Assembly: GCA_030457765.1 (NCBI GenBank)
Contig: JAKDUK010000003.1
Span: 1-64,000, forward strand
DNA from: Marinobacter sp.
Lineage (GTDB): Bacteria; Pseudomonadota; Gammaproteobacteria; Pseudomonadales; Oleiphilaceae
Length of the DNA: 64,000 nucleotides
Direction: 5' to 3'
Part shown: positions 37,843 to 46,873 of the stretch, piece by piece
Position numbering within the stretch: the first letter of the stretch is position 1
Layout of the letters: the number at the start of each line of letters is the position of its first letter
Program-made: the position numbers and the translations under genes
Notes under the pieces: generated by a model
Told to the model about the DNA's origin: nothing
What the model saw: the letters and a program-made list of their open reading frames with translations, nothing else
Databases searched by the model: none

Positions 37843-38292
37843 ATGCCGATCTGGGTTGATGCCGACGCTTGCCCCGTACCTATCCGCGATATTCTTTGCC
37901 GCGCCGCCGCTCGCTGGCAAACCCAGACAACCTTCATTGCCAATCACGTTATCAAATTACCACCGAGCCCTTACATTAAAGCCAGACAGGTTATGCAGGG
38001 ATTCGATGTCGCGGACAACGAGATTATGGATCAGCTTAGCGCCGGCGACCTTGTTATCACTCAGGATATTCCACTGGCTGCCGAAGCGATTGAGAAGGGT
38101 GCGGATGTGTTTAACCCAAGAGGCCAGGCTTTCACAAACGAAAACATACGCCAGCGCCTCGCCATGAGGAATTTTATGGAAGAGATGCGTAACGCCGGGC
38201 AGGTTACCGGTGGCCCTGCTCCGTTCGGCCAGACCGACCGAAAGGAATTTGCCAACCGGCTGGACAGGTGGCTGCAACGCAACCGGGGCTAG
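37843..38292 (+). CDS. UPF0178 (YaiI/YqxD) family protein
   Basis: A 149-residue conserved protein with the family start [15 protein letters not shown] (a PIN-like acidic pair), [13 protein letters not shown] and [16 protein letters not shown], ending [14 protein letters not shown]. The fold suggests a nuclease-like site, but activity is not established. AAGGA lies just before the ATG at 37843. The stop overlaps that of the small convergent membrane peptide gene. Confidence 0.92.
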   Translation: MPIWVDADACPVPIRDILCRAAARWQTQTTFIANHVIKLPPSPYIKARQVMQGFDVADNEIMDQLSAGDLVITQDIPLAAEAIEKGADVFNPRGQAFTNENIRQRLAMRNFMEEMRNAGQVTGGPAPFGQTDRKEFANRLDRWLQRNRG

Positions 38293-38399
38293 CCTCCAAC
38301 CCCGAAGCTAACCGCCAAGCCGGCAATCACAAGCCCAATAAACAAACCGGCCCCTGCTGCAATCTTTAGCCCTTCGATCATCTCCTGTTCTGCTGTCAT
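38289..38399 (-). CDS. 36-residue single-membrane-helix peptide
   Basis: A short open frame begins at ATG 38399 with GGGAG eight bases upstream. The peptide has a charged start (MTAEQEMIEGLK) and a 22-residue hydrophobic, glycine-rich helix ending in GVGG. The stop overlaps the yaiI-type gene's stop by four bases on the opposite strand. Good ribosome-binding site and membrane-like composition make it likely real; function unknown. Confidence 0.6.
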   Translation of the reverse strand: MTAEQEMIEGLKIAAGAGLFIGLVIAGLAVSFGVGG

Positions 38400-38489
38400 G
38401 GCTGTATCTCCCTTAGCTTATGATATAAACAGATCGTATGAAGAACTTCCGTGCCGTTACTCCAGAATAGGCACATTAAATATACTAAT

Positions 38490-38508
38490 GATAATGATTT
38501 ACATTTGC
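38490..38508 (+). promoter_or_regulatory. Fur-box-like site before the PQQ sugar dehydrogenase
   Basis: GATAATGATTTACATTTGC matches 14 of 19 bases of the Fur consensus GATAATGATAATCATTATC. It ends 19 bases before the ATG at 38528, overlapping where a promoter should lie, and is about 90 bases from the divergent small peptide gene. Iron-responsive repression is inferred. Confidence 0.55.
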
Positions 38509-38527
38509 AATACAGGAGAAAGATCTA

Positions 38528-39652
38528 ATGCGCTTTTTACCACGCACGCTCGCATTCAGTGTACTGATTTTTCTTAGCCTCCCGCTCTTTGCCGCAAGCC
38601 TGGACTTTACCTCTGAAAAAGCGCACTTCAAGTTGGACGTTGTTGCGGCGGACCTTGAACACCCTTGGAGTCTGGCCTTTCTCCCAGACGGCGCTATGCT
38701 GGTTACAGAACGAGCCGGCAGGCTTCGTGTTATTCGAAACGAAGAGCTGTTATCCAAGCCTGTTACGGGACTTCCAGCTTCTGCTGTGTCAGGCCAAGGC
38801 GGACTATTCGATGTAGTGCTACACCCGAACTTTAAAAAAAACCAAATGTTATTCCTGAGTTACGCTCACCGCTCCAGAGAAGGCATGACCACAAGGATCG
38901 CCCGAGCGACTTTCAACAAAGACAGGCTAGAAAGCGTAACGGTTATCTTCGAAGCCCTGCCCCGCTCTGGTACGTCTCGACATTTTGGAGGCCGAATGGC
39001 GTTCGACGCATCAGGCTATCTCTACATTGCCGTTGGCGATCGCGGAGATAAGGATCGGGCGCAAAACACTGGCGACGATGCTGGTGGCGTCCACCGGATT
39101 ACCGTGAATGGCGCGCCAGCCCCAAGCAATCCGGGGCTTGATGATCCCAACATCAACGACACGTTCTTCACCTGGGGCAATCGCAACATTCAAGGCATGA
39201 CTGTTCATCCCCAAACCGGTGACATCTGGACCCACGAGCACGGCCCTCGAGGTGGTGATGAGGTGAATATCTTACGAGCGGGCACAAACTATGGCTGGCC
39301 TGAAATCACCTACGGTATCGGTTATTCAGGGCTACCAATCACCCTGGATACGGCAAAAGAAGGCATGGCACAGCCGCTGCATTACTGGGATCCATCCATC
39401 GCGCCTTCAGGCATAGCGTTTTACACAGGGCACGAGTTTCCCGAGTGGCAAGGCAACCTGTTCATAGGTGCACTGAAAATGCGAAAGCTGGTTCGCCTGC
39501 AAATTAAAAGTGGGCAGGTAACCGTAGAAGAGGATTTACTCACCAAACTGGCAGAGCGGATTCGCGACGTTCGAACAGGGCCAGATGGCGCCCTGTGGTT
39601 ACTGACAGACTCGCCACAAGGCAAGATATACCGGGTGGCGCCGGCTCAGTGA
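38528..39652 (+). CDS. PQQ-dependent aldose sugar dehydrogenase (YliI-type)
   Basis: A 374-residue periplasmic beta-propeller enzyme with a signal peptide (cleavage near LFAAS). Family segments: HPWSLAFLPDGAMLVTERAGRL, GQGGLFDVVLHP, the active-site GTSRHFGGRMAF, NRNIQGMTVHPQTGDIWTHEHGPRGGDEVN and HYWDPSIAPSG. These belong to soluble PQQ glucose/aldose dehydrogenases. No PQQ biosynthesis genes are in the window. AGGAGAAAG precedes the ATG, and a Fur-box-like site lies immediately upstream. The 3' end overlaps the GFA protein gene by seven bases. Confidence 0.9.
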   Translation: MRFLPRTLAFSVLIFLSLPLFAASLDFTSEKAHFKLDVVAADLEHPWSLAFLPDGAMLVTERAGRLRVIRNEELLSKPVTGLPASAVSGQGGLFDVVLHPNFKKNQMLFLSYAHRSREGMTTRIARATFNKDRLESVTVIFEALPRSGTSRHFGGRMAFDASGYLYIAVGDRGDKDRAQNTGDDAGGVHRITVNGAPAPSNPGLDDPNINDTFFTWGNRNIQGMTVHPQTGDIWTHEHGPRGGDEVNILRAGTNYGWPEITYGIGYSGLPITLDTAKEGMAQPLHYWDPSIAPSGIAFYTGHEFPEWQGNLFIGALKMRKLVRLQIKSGQVTVEEDLLTKLAERIRDVRTGPDGALWLLTDSPQGKIYRVAPAQ

Positions 39653-40059
39653 GGATCGCCCGTACGCTCGGTCTTTTCGTACTGAGGCAGAGCGTCGGTA
39701 ATTTCAAACCAGTCCGATTTTGAACCTGTGTAGACATGCTGCGCAGGCCCCTTGCCCAGAGGTTCATTAATTACACCCACGCGCAAGCGGAGAATTCCTG
39801 GAATAGCATCCACGCGGCTGTACAAATGGCTTCCGCACTGGCGACAAAAGGCCCGATACTTACCCGGGCGTGATTCATATTCGGCGAGCTGATTCTCACC
39901 GCTCAGAAACCGGAAGCGCACCTTTTGCACCGGAGAGCTTGCAGAAAATGCACTGCCATGGGCGCGGCGGCACTGACTGCAGTGGCACAAAGAAAGCGGT
40001 CCCAACGGGCCCTGGTATTCAAATGTAATATCGCCGCACAGGCACTGACCAGTATACAT
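39646..40059 (-). CDS. GFA-family (glutathione-dependent formaldehyde-activating-like) protein
   Basis: A 137-residue zinc protein of the GFA/CENP-V fold: GQCLCGDITFEY, CHCSQCRRAHGSAFSA, FCRQCGSHLYSR are the three cysteine motifs that bind zinc. The family name derives from one studied enzyme; most members have no proven activity. ATG at 40059 has AGGA five bases before it; upstream in-frame starts lack a good signal. Confidence 0.88.
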   Translation of the reverse strand: MYTGQCLCGDITFEYQGPLGPLSLCHCSQCRRAHGSAFSASSPVQKVRFRFLSGENQLAEYESRPGKYRAFCRQCGSHLYSRVDAIPGILRLRVGVINEPLGKGPAQHVYTGSKSDWFEITDALPQYEKTERTGDPH

Positions 40060-40161
40060 AGACATCCTGGTTATCATATCTTGAGCGTACAAGAATGTTC
40101 TCAATAGCCAGCTATGATACCCGTCAAATTGCTCATGAAACAGCATGGCTGTTGATTGTTT

Positions 40162-40929
40162 TTAACCATACTGGGCGCTCAGGTAATCCAGTATGTGGGC
40201 AGACTCAAACAACTCTTCCCCGGTATTCGGGTCCTCAAGGTAAGGTACCTGAACCCGGCCGCGCGCCTGGAAGAAAGCGTCGCGTTTTCCACCAGGGATA
40301 GGCCTGTAAGGACCAGGTTTTATACGCTGTTTAGCAGGCCCGAGTTCTGTCCAATGCTCCTTGCCCAAATTGTGCAAGGTGTAAGGAATCTCCAGCTCGC
40401 ACAGTTTTTCTCGCACCAGGCGCGAGAATGGACTTCCTTCAAAGCTCCATAAATCCAGCGGCTTCTCTGGTTGTTTGGTTAAGCTGGCACGCAACCCTCG
40501 CATGGCACTGGCAACAGATCCTAGCGAACCCAGAACAGGTTGCCAGATCCGCTCGCGATAATAACCGGGCACCGACATACCTGCGTATTGGCGGAACAAG
40601 TACTCGATAATTGCTTCCGACTCATACATGACGGTATCGGTATTTCGATCAACCAGCAGTGGGAACTGCTGCTTACCACCACTCACCTCAGCTTGCTTGC
40701 GGAATACACGCCCGCCTTTCGGGCAAGGCCGAATCTGAACATCCAGGTTGAGAGCGGTCAGCGCTTCGCGAACTCGCCGGCAATATGGGCACCCTTCCAT
40801 GTCATAGAGCACAAGCGGCTGTTCCGGTTGCGGCGCCTCCTTTACCACAAGACACCCACGCCAGGCTGTCAGTGTTGATGTTGCAACGGAGCCCAGCACA
40901 TTCGCATGGTGGGCAAGCATATTAGCCAT
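40162..40929 (-). CDS. Tandem glutathione S-transferase N-domain (glutaredoxin-like) protein
   Basis: About 255 residues with two thioredoxin-fold GST-N domains. The first has DMEGCPYCRRVREAL with a CPYC redox motif, then FPLLVD and YESEAIIEYLF. The second has SFEGSPFSRLVREKL, where both cysteines are replaced by serines, then VPYLEDPNTGE and ESAHILDYL. The second copy therefore seems to keep the fold but not the redox site. No GST C-terminal helical domain is present. ATG at 40929, with AAGGA six bases upstream, is the chosen start. Confidence 0.87.
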   Translation of the reverse strand: MANMLAHHANVLGSVATSTLTAWRGCLVVKEAPQPEQPLVLYDMEGCPYCRRVREALTALNLDVQIRPCPKGGRVFRKQAEVSGGKQQFPLLVDRNTDTVMYESEAIIEYLFRQYAGMSVPGYYRERIWQPVLGSLGSVASAMRGLRASLTKQPEKPLDLWSFEGSPFSRLVREKLCELEIPYTLHNLGKEHWTELGPAKQRIKPGPYRPIPGGKRDAFFQARGRVQVPYLEDPNTGEELFESAHILDYLSAQYG

Positions 40930-41176
40930 AATCAATCCTTTCTCTGGGTAACCTATGCATTATCACCAAAAACAATAACATTCCATTGGCTTAATTTACG
41001 CAACGGCCACGGCCAGCAACACAGATTACACCCAGTGACAAACCTCAATACAAACAACCCGCCTACTGGCATTTTTTAACGTTATGTAGAGGTTTTCTGC
41101 ATAGTACAATTGACAGGGATAGGCTATTGTTTGTTCAGGGAGTCTCTTCGCACATTTCATCACGGTGATTCTGGGT

Positions 41177-42742
41177 ATGCCGCACTCAAACAAAGCAGGA
41201 AAAGCCAGCCTTTGGTCAAGAAGCCCAACACTGGCTCTGGCTACAGCTCTTATTTTAACCCCTGCGATGGCAAGCCTACCCTCGGCCCTGGCAGAAGACA
41301 GCAGCACCGGCTACAGCGGTAATCGCCTCTGGGCCAGCGACATGCGTGATTACGCCACAAAATCCCTGAACAGCGAAGAGGCGCTGAGTATGGCCGCGGT
41401 GCCTCTGAACGGCCCGGGGCTGGATCAAGGCATCAATGCAGATGTACCCATGAGCCCCGGCTCAATTATGAAAGTGGTCACAACCTACGCTGGCCTGGAA
41501 ATTCTTGGCCCCACTCATCACTGGGATACCGATTTCTTAACCGATGGCAAAATGATTGGCGACACGCTTGAAGGCGACTTGTATGTGCGCTTTGGCGGCG
41601 ACCCAAAACTTACCTTTGAACGCCTTTGGGTAACCCTGAGAGAGCTCCGCGACATGGGAATAACCCGTATCGCGGGCGACCTGGTGCTCGACGGCAGCTA
41701 TTTTGAAGTCGACGGCGGCTTCCCTGTATTTGATGACAACGGCGACAATCCGTTTGCACCATTTTTGGTCGAACCCTCTCCCTACCTAACTAACCTCAAC
41801 CTTGTGCACTTTCAGATACGTGCCGATGAACGTGGCACGCAGGCCTGGAGCACCCCGGCGCTCGGTGAAATTACGATCGATAATCGGGTAACCGCGGTTG
41901 CCGATGGCCCCTGCCCATCCCGCCGTAATTTTGACTGGGTACCCGTACTCCAGGAAGGAGGAAAGGTAACCGTGCGGGTAACCGGCGAACTGCCACAAGG
42001 GTGTCGTACCACAACCTACTTATCGCTTTTACCCCACGAACAATACAGCGCTTCAATGATTCGCTCCCTGCTTGGAGAAATGGGCATTATTGTATCCGGT
42101 GGAGATGTAAAAGGGGTAACACCAGACAGTGCGCGGCTGGTTATGAAAACCACCTCTCCAGACCTTGTGACCATGGTGCGAGATATCAATAAGTGGAGCA
42201 GTAACGTAATGGCGCGGCAGTTGTTGTTAACCATCGGTGCGCAAAACCGCCAAGAGAACGAAGAGGATGACCGGGTTGCCGGCATTCGGGTTATTTATGA
42301 ATGGCTGGAGAACAAGGGTATTGATACCACCGGTATGGTGATTGACAACGGCGCAGGCCTAACCCGCCATGGCAAGATCACAGCCAGACAGGGCACCAAA
42401 ATTCTGCAACACGCGTGGAACAGCCCCTACTCTTCAGACCTGATGACATCCATGCCCATTATCGCCATGGATGGAACCATGGCTCGGCGCTTACGCAACG
42501 CGGGCATGGATGGCGAAGGCCGCATCAAAACCGGCTATCTGGAAAATGTACGATCCATTGCCGGCTTTACACGGGATGAAAACAACACAACCTGGGCCGT
42601 TGTAGGCATGGTCAATAACGACCCGGCGTGGAATGGCCAGGCTGTTCTGGACCGGATTCTTTATTCATTGCACTATCGGCCACCAACTGGCACGTCACTT
42701 TCCCGCGTTGATTCTGGCCCGGCAAAAACATCAGTACAATAA
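41177..42742 (+). CDS. dacB: D-alanyl-D-alanine carboxypeptidase/endopeptidase PBP4
   Basis: A periplasmic serine peptidase that trims peptidoglycan peptides and cuts cross-links. The 521-residue protein has a signal peptide ending near SALAED and the three penicillin-binding motifs: SxxK in SPGSIMKVVTT (about residue 95), SxN in KWSSNVMARQ (about 340) and KTG in RIKTGYLE (about 450). A large insert domain between the first two motifs is usual for class C enzymes. The frame begins with GTG at 41165; ATG at 41177 gives a normal signal peptide. Confidence 0.93.
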   Translation: MPHSNKAGKASLWSRSPTLALATALILTPAMASLPSALAEDSSTGYSGNRLWASDMRDYATKSLNSEEALSMAAVPLNGPGLDQGINADVPMSPGSIMKVVTTYAGLEILGPTHHWDTDFLTDGKMIGDTLEGDLYVRFGGDPKLTFERLWVTLRELRDMGITRIAGDLVLDGSYFEVDGGFPVFDDNGDNPFAPFLVEPSPYLTNLNLVHFQIRADERGTQAWSTPALGEITIDNRVTAVADGPCPSRRNFDWVPVLQEGGKVTVRVTGELPQGCRTTTYLSLLPHEQYSASMIRSLLGEMGIIVSGGDVKGVTPDSARLVMKTTSPDLVTMVRDINKWSSNVMARQLLLTIGAQNRQENEEDDRVAGIRVIYEWLENKGIDTTGMVIDNGAGLTRHGKITARQGTKILQHAWNSPYSSDLMTSMPIIAMDGTMARRLRNAGMDGEGRIKTGYLENVRSIAGFTRDENNTTWAVVGMVNNDPAWNGQAVLDRILYSLHYRPPTGTSLSRVDSGPAKTSVQ

Positions 42743-42744
42743 AT

Positions 42745-42768
42745 AAGGCCCCGGTTACGGGGCTTTAT
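42745..42768 (+). terminator. Terminator-like hairpin after dacB
   Basis: AAGGCCCC pairs with GGGGCTTT over GGTTAC, starting three bases past the dacB stop. The T-run is short (TTT-A-T). The following 210 bases before the DUF2798 gene hold no gene I can support. Confidence 0.6.
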
Positions 42769-42980
42769 CGACATTTATTTCTGATTGCGTTTTCACTGCG
42801 GCACAACAACAAAATCATCTATTAATGTCACTGTCGCTACGCTGTCAGGATTTTCATTCTTCCGGGCAATGGCGGCGTCGGCGCAGACGAATTGTGCGCA
42901 ACCCGCACAAGTTCACTTCCTGACATGTGCGATGAAACGATTTACGGGGAGACAAAAACAGATTACTGAATTTTTACATT

Positions 42981-43247
42981 TCAGCTCACAGGTGTGCGCT
43001 CTTTTTCATTGCCGGGACGCCCCAGAGTCAACTCCGTAAGCTTTACAGCCACGGGTGCAATGAACGTAACCAATGGAAATGCAACCGCCCAGGCCACCAG
43101 AAAAGCCGGAATCCAGCGATACAAGAAGGCAGCATCCACACCCGTATTGATCCAGGTAATCACCCCGGACATCAACAAAGACATCATCCCTGACATATAA
43201 AACCCGAATACCAGCTGCCGCAGGCGATTGGATTTGGCTCGGCTCAT
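42981..43247 (-). CDS. DUF2798 membrane protein
   Basis: An 88-residue protein with two membrane segments, carrying the family pattern MSGMMSLLMSGVITWINTG followed by FLVAWAVAFPLVTFIAPVA. A good GGAGAG lies before the ATG. Function unknown. It is divergent from the DUF6279 lipoprotein gene. Confidence 0.86.
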   Translation of the reverse strand: MSRAKSNRLRQLVFGFYMSGMMSLLMSGVITWINTGVDAAFLYRWIPAFLVAWAVAFPLVTFIAPVAVKLTELTLGRPGNEKERTPVS

Positions 43248-43336
43248 GATTTCTCTCCGTTATCAGAGTAAACAGTTTCAGACACTCGCATCTGAAATCC
43301 GGGGAATGTCGTACACTGTTCAGATGCAAACAGGGG

Positions 43337-44302
43337 ATGATATTAAGCTTGCAAACTTTTTTCGATAGGCTTATTTACCGAGCCGGGAACCATTTGGATC
43401 AATCCTTGCGTCCATCCGGGGTATACATCCTGCGATCCATGGCAGCCCTGATGGTTGTTGCCTTGATCACAAGCGGGTGCAGCTCCACCCGTCTCGCCTA
43501 CCGATACGCCGACTGGGGCATAATCTGGTGGGTGGAAGACTATGTAACACTCACCCAGACTCAAGAAAAACAATTGAATGCTGACATCGAAACCCTGATA
43601 AATTGGCACTGCCGTTCCGAGCTTACCCGCTACCGCTCGTGGCTGGGCGACATTCAGAACCACCTCGCCTCGGGCGATATCGGGCCAGAACAAATCAGCA
43701 GTCTTCAAAACCAGTTGATGGCATTCCTCCCTCCACTGGTGGACCAGATAACCCCTGCTGCCATTCATCTGCTTTCCAGCCTCAGCGATGACCAGGTCAG
43801 CGAACTGGCTGGCAACATGGCAGAGAAACACCGGGAACTGGAGGATAAATTTCTGGCCGGAGATGCGGAAAAAATTGCCAAAGCGCGAGCAGAACGAACT
43901 ACTGAGCGGGTTGAACGCTGGCTGGGAAGCCTGAACCATAAACAGCAAAAAATTGTCGACGACTGGTCAAAAAATCGCGCAGGGCAAACGAAAATCTGGC
44001 TTCAGGGTCGAAAAAAATGGCAAGAGGCTTTGCTCGTGGCTTTGAATAATAGGCACCGCCCGGGTTTCGGGCAAACCACTACGGATTTGATCAACAATCC
44101 GCAAGCCGCCCGGGGCGGCGCCTACCGCGAGATGATGAAAGACGCCACAAAAGCCATGACGAACATAATTCAGGCGCTTCTGAAGGCAAGCAATCCTTCA
44201 CACCTCGACCACCTGGTTGATCGCACATCAGAATTGCGCGACGACTTCAAAGCGCTCAGCTGCAAAGCTGGCCCTGAAGCCGTCTCTCGGGCGCTGGAGT
44301 AA
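43337..44302 (+). CDS. DUF6279 family lipoprotein
   Basis: A 321-residue lipoprotein. A lipobox (ITSGCSS) lies near residue 47, followed by the family start LAYRYADWGIIWWVEDYV. The rest is helical and charged, with a QEKQLN segment and KARAERTTERVERWLGSL resembling family members. The signal peptide is unusually long if the ATG at 43337 is used; a later ATG near 43439 would give a standard one. Membrane-associated, function unknown. Confidence 0.82.
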   Translation: MILSLQTFFDRLIYRAGNHLDQSLRPSGVYILRSMAALMVVALITSGCSSTRLAYRYADWGIIWWVEDYVTLTQTQEKQLNADIETLINWHCRSELTRYRSWLGDIQNHLASGDIGPEQISSLQNQLMAFLPPLVDQITPAAIHLLSSLSDDQVSELAGNMAEKHRELEDKFLAGDAEKIAKARAERTTERVERWLGSLNHKQQKIVDDWSKNRAGQTKIWLQGRKKWQEALLVALNNRHRPGFGQTTTDLINNPQAARGGAYREMMKDATKAMTNIIQALLKASNPSHLDHLVDRTSELRDDFKALSCKAGPEAVSRALE

Positions 44303-45073
44303 TCAGACCGTCAGATAACCACCATCCACATTAATACAGGCACCAGTGGTGTAACTGGACGCACCTGACGCCAGGTACAACACTGTGGCGGCCATCTCAT
44401 CGGGATCGGCAATACGCTTCATGGGAATGTGCGCCATCGCCTGCTTTTTGATCGCTTCATTGGTAGTCAGCGCGCTGGCAAATTTGGTATCCGTCAGCCC
44501 CGGCAACAGCGCATTGATGCGAACATTCTGTTGCCCCAGTTCGGTAGCGAAGGATTTGGTCATGGAGATAACCGCCGCTTTGGTGATCGAATAAATGCCC
44601 TGGTAGTGACCAGGATTCACACCGTTAATAGAAGCCACGTTAACAATGGAACCACCGCCGTGCATCTTCATTAGTTGCGCGCCACGGGCACACATGAAGA
44701 AGTAACCGCGAATGTTTACGTCTACAGTTTTCTGGAAGGCACCCAGGTCTGTATCCTCAACCGGACCAAAATACGGGTTGGCAGCGGCGTTGTTCACCAG
44801 AATATCCAGCTTGCCGTGTTCTTTTTCAATATGGGCCCAGATGGCATCAATCTGCTCCATCTCGCCAATGTGACATGCATAAGCCTCGGCACTGCCGCCA
44901 GCCTCGCGAATACTGCCGGCCACGGCTTCGCAACCGTCGATCTTGCGGCTGGTTACGATCACATGAGCACCATAGTCTGCCAGAGTGCGGGCAATGCTTT
45001 CTCCAATGCCACGGCTGGCTCCGGTTATCAGAGCGGTTTTTCCGGTCAGATCAAACAGGTCTTTCTTGCTCAT
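44303..45073 (-). CDS. SDR-family oxidoreductase
   Basis: A 256-residue classical SDR with TGASRGIGESIART, the NNAAANP motif, the catalytic serine in IVNVASING and YSITKAA. The C-terminus reads ASGASSYTTGACINVDGGY, typical of FabG-like enzymes. It is the last gene of a five-gene minus-strand operon with an ACAD10/11-like dehydrogenase and kinase, so it may oxidise a hydroxyacyl-CoA intermediate there. GAGGTG precedes the ATG. Confidence 0.9.
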   Translation of the reverse strand: MSKKDLFDLTGKTALITGASRGIGESIARTLADYGAHVIVTSRKIDGCEAVAGSIREAGGSAEAYACHIGEMEQIDAIWAHIEKEHGKLDILVNNAAANPYFGPVEDTDLGAFQKTVDVNIRGYFFMCARGAQLMKMHGGGSIVNVASINGVNPGHYQGIYSITKAAVISMTKSFATELGQQNVRINALLPGLTDTKFASALTTNEAIKKQAMAHIPMKRIADPDEMAATVLYLASGASSYTTGACINVDGGYLTV

Positions 45074-45090
45074 TGGTTCACCTCAACTCA

Positions 45091-45780
45091 TTATCGAAAG
45101 GTCACCAGGGCGGGGTCTTCCGCCTCAAGGTGGCTGTAGTTATTAAAAACAGACAAGCTGCGACGGTCACCGGAATAAAGCACCCGGCTGACGCTGGTGT
45201 TTGCAATCACGGCGTTCAGACCCAGTGCACGCTCGTCGTCCAGGTCCAGAAGGTGCTGACAGATAACCGCAATGGGGCCACCCGATGTAGACACCAGCAC
45301 ATCACCGCCGCCTGCGTACTCAATCATGTCGTTAAAAGCAGCCAGAACCCGGGCTTTAAAATCCACCCAGGTCTCATCGTAATCCGCGTCGTGCTCTCCC
45401 GAAGCCCAGCGACGTATCGCTTCAACAAAGGTTTTCTGGAACGCTGCCGCGGGTTTCGGGAAAGCGGCAAGGTCCTTCGCCATCACCTGCCGGTCGCGCC
45501 ATTCGGGGCGATAGCTATTTACGATGGCCACGTGATCGAACTCGTTAAAGCCACGGGCTACCTGCATACTTGGCAACTGCGACCCGTAACCGGTAGCAAT
45601 GGCCTCAACGGTTTCACGGTGACGTTGCATATCACCACCAAAAATGGCCGCTGGTTCGATGATGCTGGTCATCCAGCGGCCAAGAGCCTTGCCCTGTTCC
45701 CAGCCTCTCGGGGAGAGCTGATCGTAGTTTTCCTCGCCAAAGCTGGCCTGGCCATGGCGCACCAGGTACACCGTAGCCAT
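45091..45780 (-). CDS. Histidine phosphatase superfamily protein
   Basis: A 229-residue phosphatase or mutase-fold protein with the RHG catalytic motif in VYLVRHGQASFG, an arginine in SPRGWEQGKALGRW, and a second conserved His region (STSGGPIAVICQHL in which the usual GH is GG). The ATG overlaps the stop of the phosphotransferase gene by one base (TAATG), so the two are coupled. In the kinase operon it could act on a phosphorylated intermediate; that is inference. The replaced histidine raises doubt about full activity. Confidence 0.85.
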   Translation of the reverse strand: MATVYLVRHGQASFGEENYDQLSPRGWEQGKALGRWMTSIIEPAAIFGGDMQRHRETVEAIATGYGSQLPSMQVARGFNEFDHVAIVNSYRPEWRDRQVMAKDLAAFPKPAAAFQKTFVEAIRRWASGEHDADYDETWVDFKARVLAAFNDMIEYAGGGDVLVSTSGGPIAVICQHLLDLDDERALGLNAVIANTSVSRVLYSGDRRSLSVFNNYSHLEAEDPALVTFR

Positions 45781-46844
45781 TAAAGTGTGCTCTCGGAGAT
45801 CAGGCGCTGGCAGCGTTTCTCAAGGTAGTTTGCCGCATGGCCGAAGGCGGCAAAACGCTTATCGCTGGTCTGGCCGTGGTAGAAGCGGTAATAAATCTGC
45901 TGAACAATCACCGCCAAACGGAACAGCCCATAAATCTCATAAAAATCGAAGTTGTCCGACCGGAACCCGGATTTCTCCATGTAATAATCCACCACCTCTT
46001 TTCGGGTAAGCATTCCGGGGCGGTGCGTGGGTTGACGGCGCAGCATCTGGAACGGGCCTTCGTCGTCTGCCTCAATCCAGTAGGCCAAGGTGTTGCCCAG
46101 ATCCATCAGTGGGTCGCCTATTGTGGCCATTTCCCAGTCCAGTACCCCGATAACCTCAAAGGGGTTATCCTGATTCAGCACCACGTTATCAAAACGGAAG
46201 TCGTTGTGAATCACAACCTGGGCCACATCGTTAGGCATTTTGTCATTTAGCCAAGACATAACCGTTTCAAAATCCCCGACATCATCGGTGCGGGCCTTGC
46301 GAAAACGATCGCTCCAGCCGCTAATCTGGCGCTGCACATAGCCTTCGCCCTTACCCAGCGTATCCAACCCTGCCGCTTTGGCATCCACCCGGTGCAAATC
46401 CACCATCTTGTCGATTACGCTCAGGCACAACTTGCGGGTGTCAGCCGCATTCATGTCCAGATCTTTGGGGAAATCCTGGCGCAAAATAACGCCTTTTATC
46501 CGCTCCATCACATAGAAGTCACACCCCAGCACCGTGTGATCATCACAGGTTGCGATAATCTCGGGCACATAAGGATAAACCGGCTTCAACGCCTGCATTA
46601 CTTTTGCCTCACGCAGCATATCGTGGGCCGATTTGGCAATTTTGCCGAAAGGCGGGCGGCGCAGCACGTAAGAGCGATCGCCGTAATCCACCTGGTAAGT
46701 CAGGTTAGAGGCACCACCCGGGTACTGGTGAATAACAGGTTCGCCGGTAAGATCCGGCAGCGCGTTTTTCATAAACCTGTCTACAGTTGCAAGATCCAGC
46801 TCCTCGCCCTCGCGGATAGTTGCGGCTTGGTCAATCTGGGTCAT
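45780..46844 (-). CDS. Phosphotransferase family protein, ACAD10/11 kinase-domain (LvaA) type
   Basis: A 354-residue aminoglycoside-phosphotransferase-fold kinase with QYPGGASNLTYQV (nucleotide loop), YVLRRPPFG, the catalytic VIHNDFRFDNVV and the metal-binding VLDWEMATIGDPLMDLG. This pattern matches the kinase domain of eukaryotic ACAD10/ACAD11 and bacterial LvaA, which phosphorylates 4-hydroxyacyl-CoA. A matching ACAD11-like dehydrogenase is in the same operon. ATG at 46844 follows GGAGAG. Confidence 0.9.
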   Translation of the reverse strand: MTQIDQAATIREGEELDLATVDRFMKNALPDLTGEPVIHQYPGGASNLTYQVDYGDRSYVLRRPPFGKIAKSAHDMLREAKVMQALKPVYPYVPEIIATCDDHTVLGCDFYVMERIKGVILRQDFPKDLDMNAADTRKLCLSVIDKMVDLHRVDAKAAGLDTLGKGEGYVQRQISGWSDRFRKARTDDVGDFETVMSWLNDKMPNDVAQVVIHNDFRFDNVVLNQDNPFEVIGVLDWEMATIGDPLMDLGNTLAYWIEADDEGPFQMLRRQPTHRPGMLTRKEVVDYYMEKSGFRSDNFDFYEIYGLFRLAVIVQQIYYRFYHGQTSDKRFAAFGHAANYLEKRCQRLISESTL

Positions 46845-46873
46845 CAAAGGCTCTCCTATACTCTGGTTTTCAG

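Noticed and set aside
42785-43039. An 84-codon frame between dacB and the DUF2798 gene
   Set aside because: Overlaps the DUF2798 gene, and has no good ribosome-binding site or family likeness.
44875-45783. A 302-codon open frame antisense to the SDR and histidine-phosphatase genes
   Set aside because: Both genes beneath it have complete catalytic motifs; the antisense product is Arg/His-rich and motif-free.
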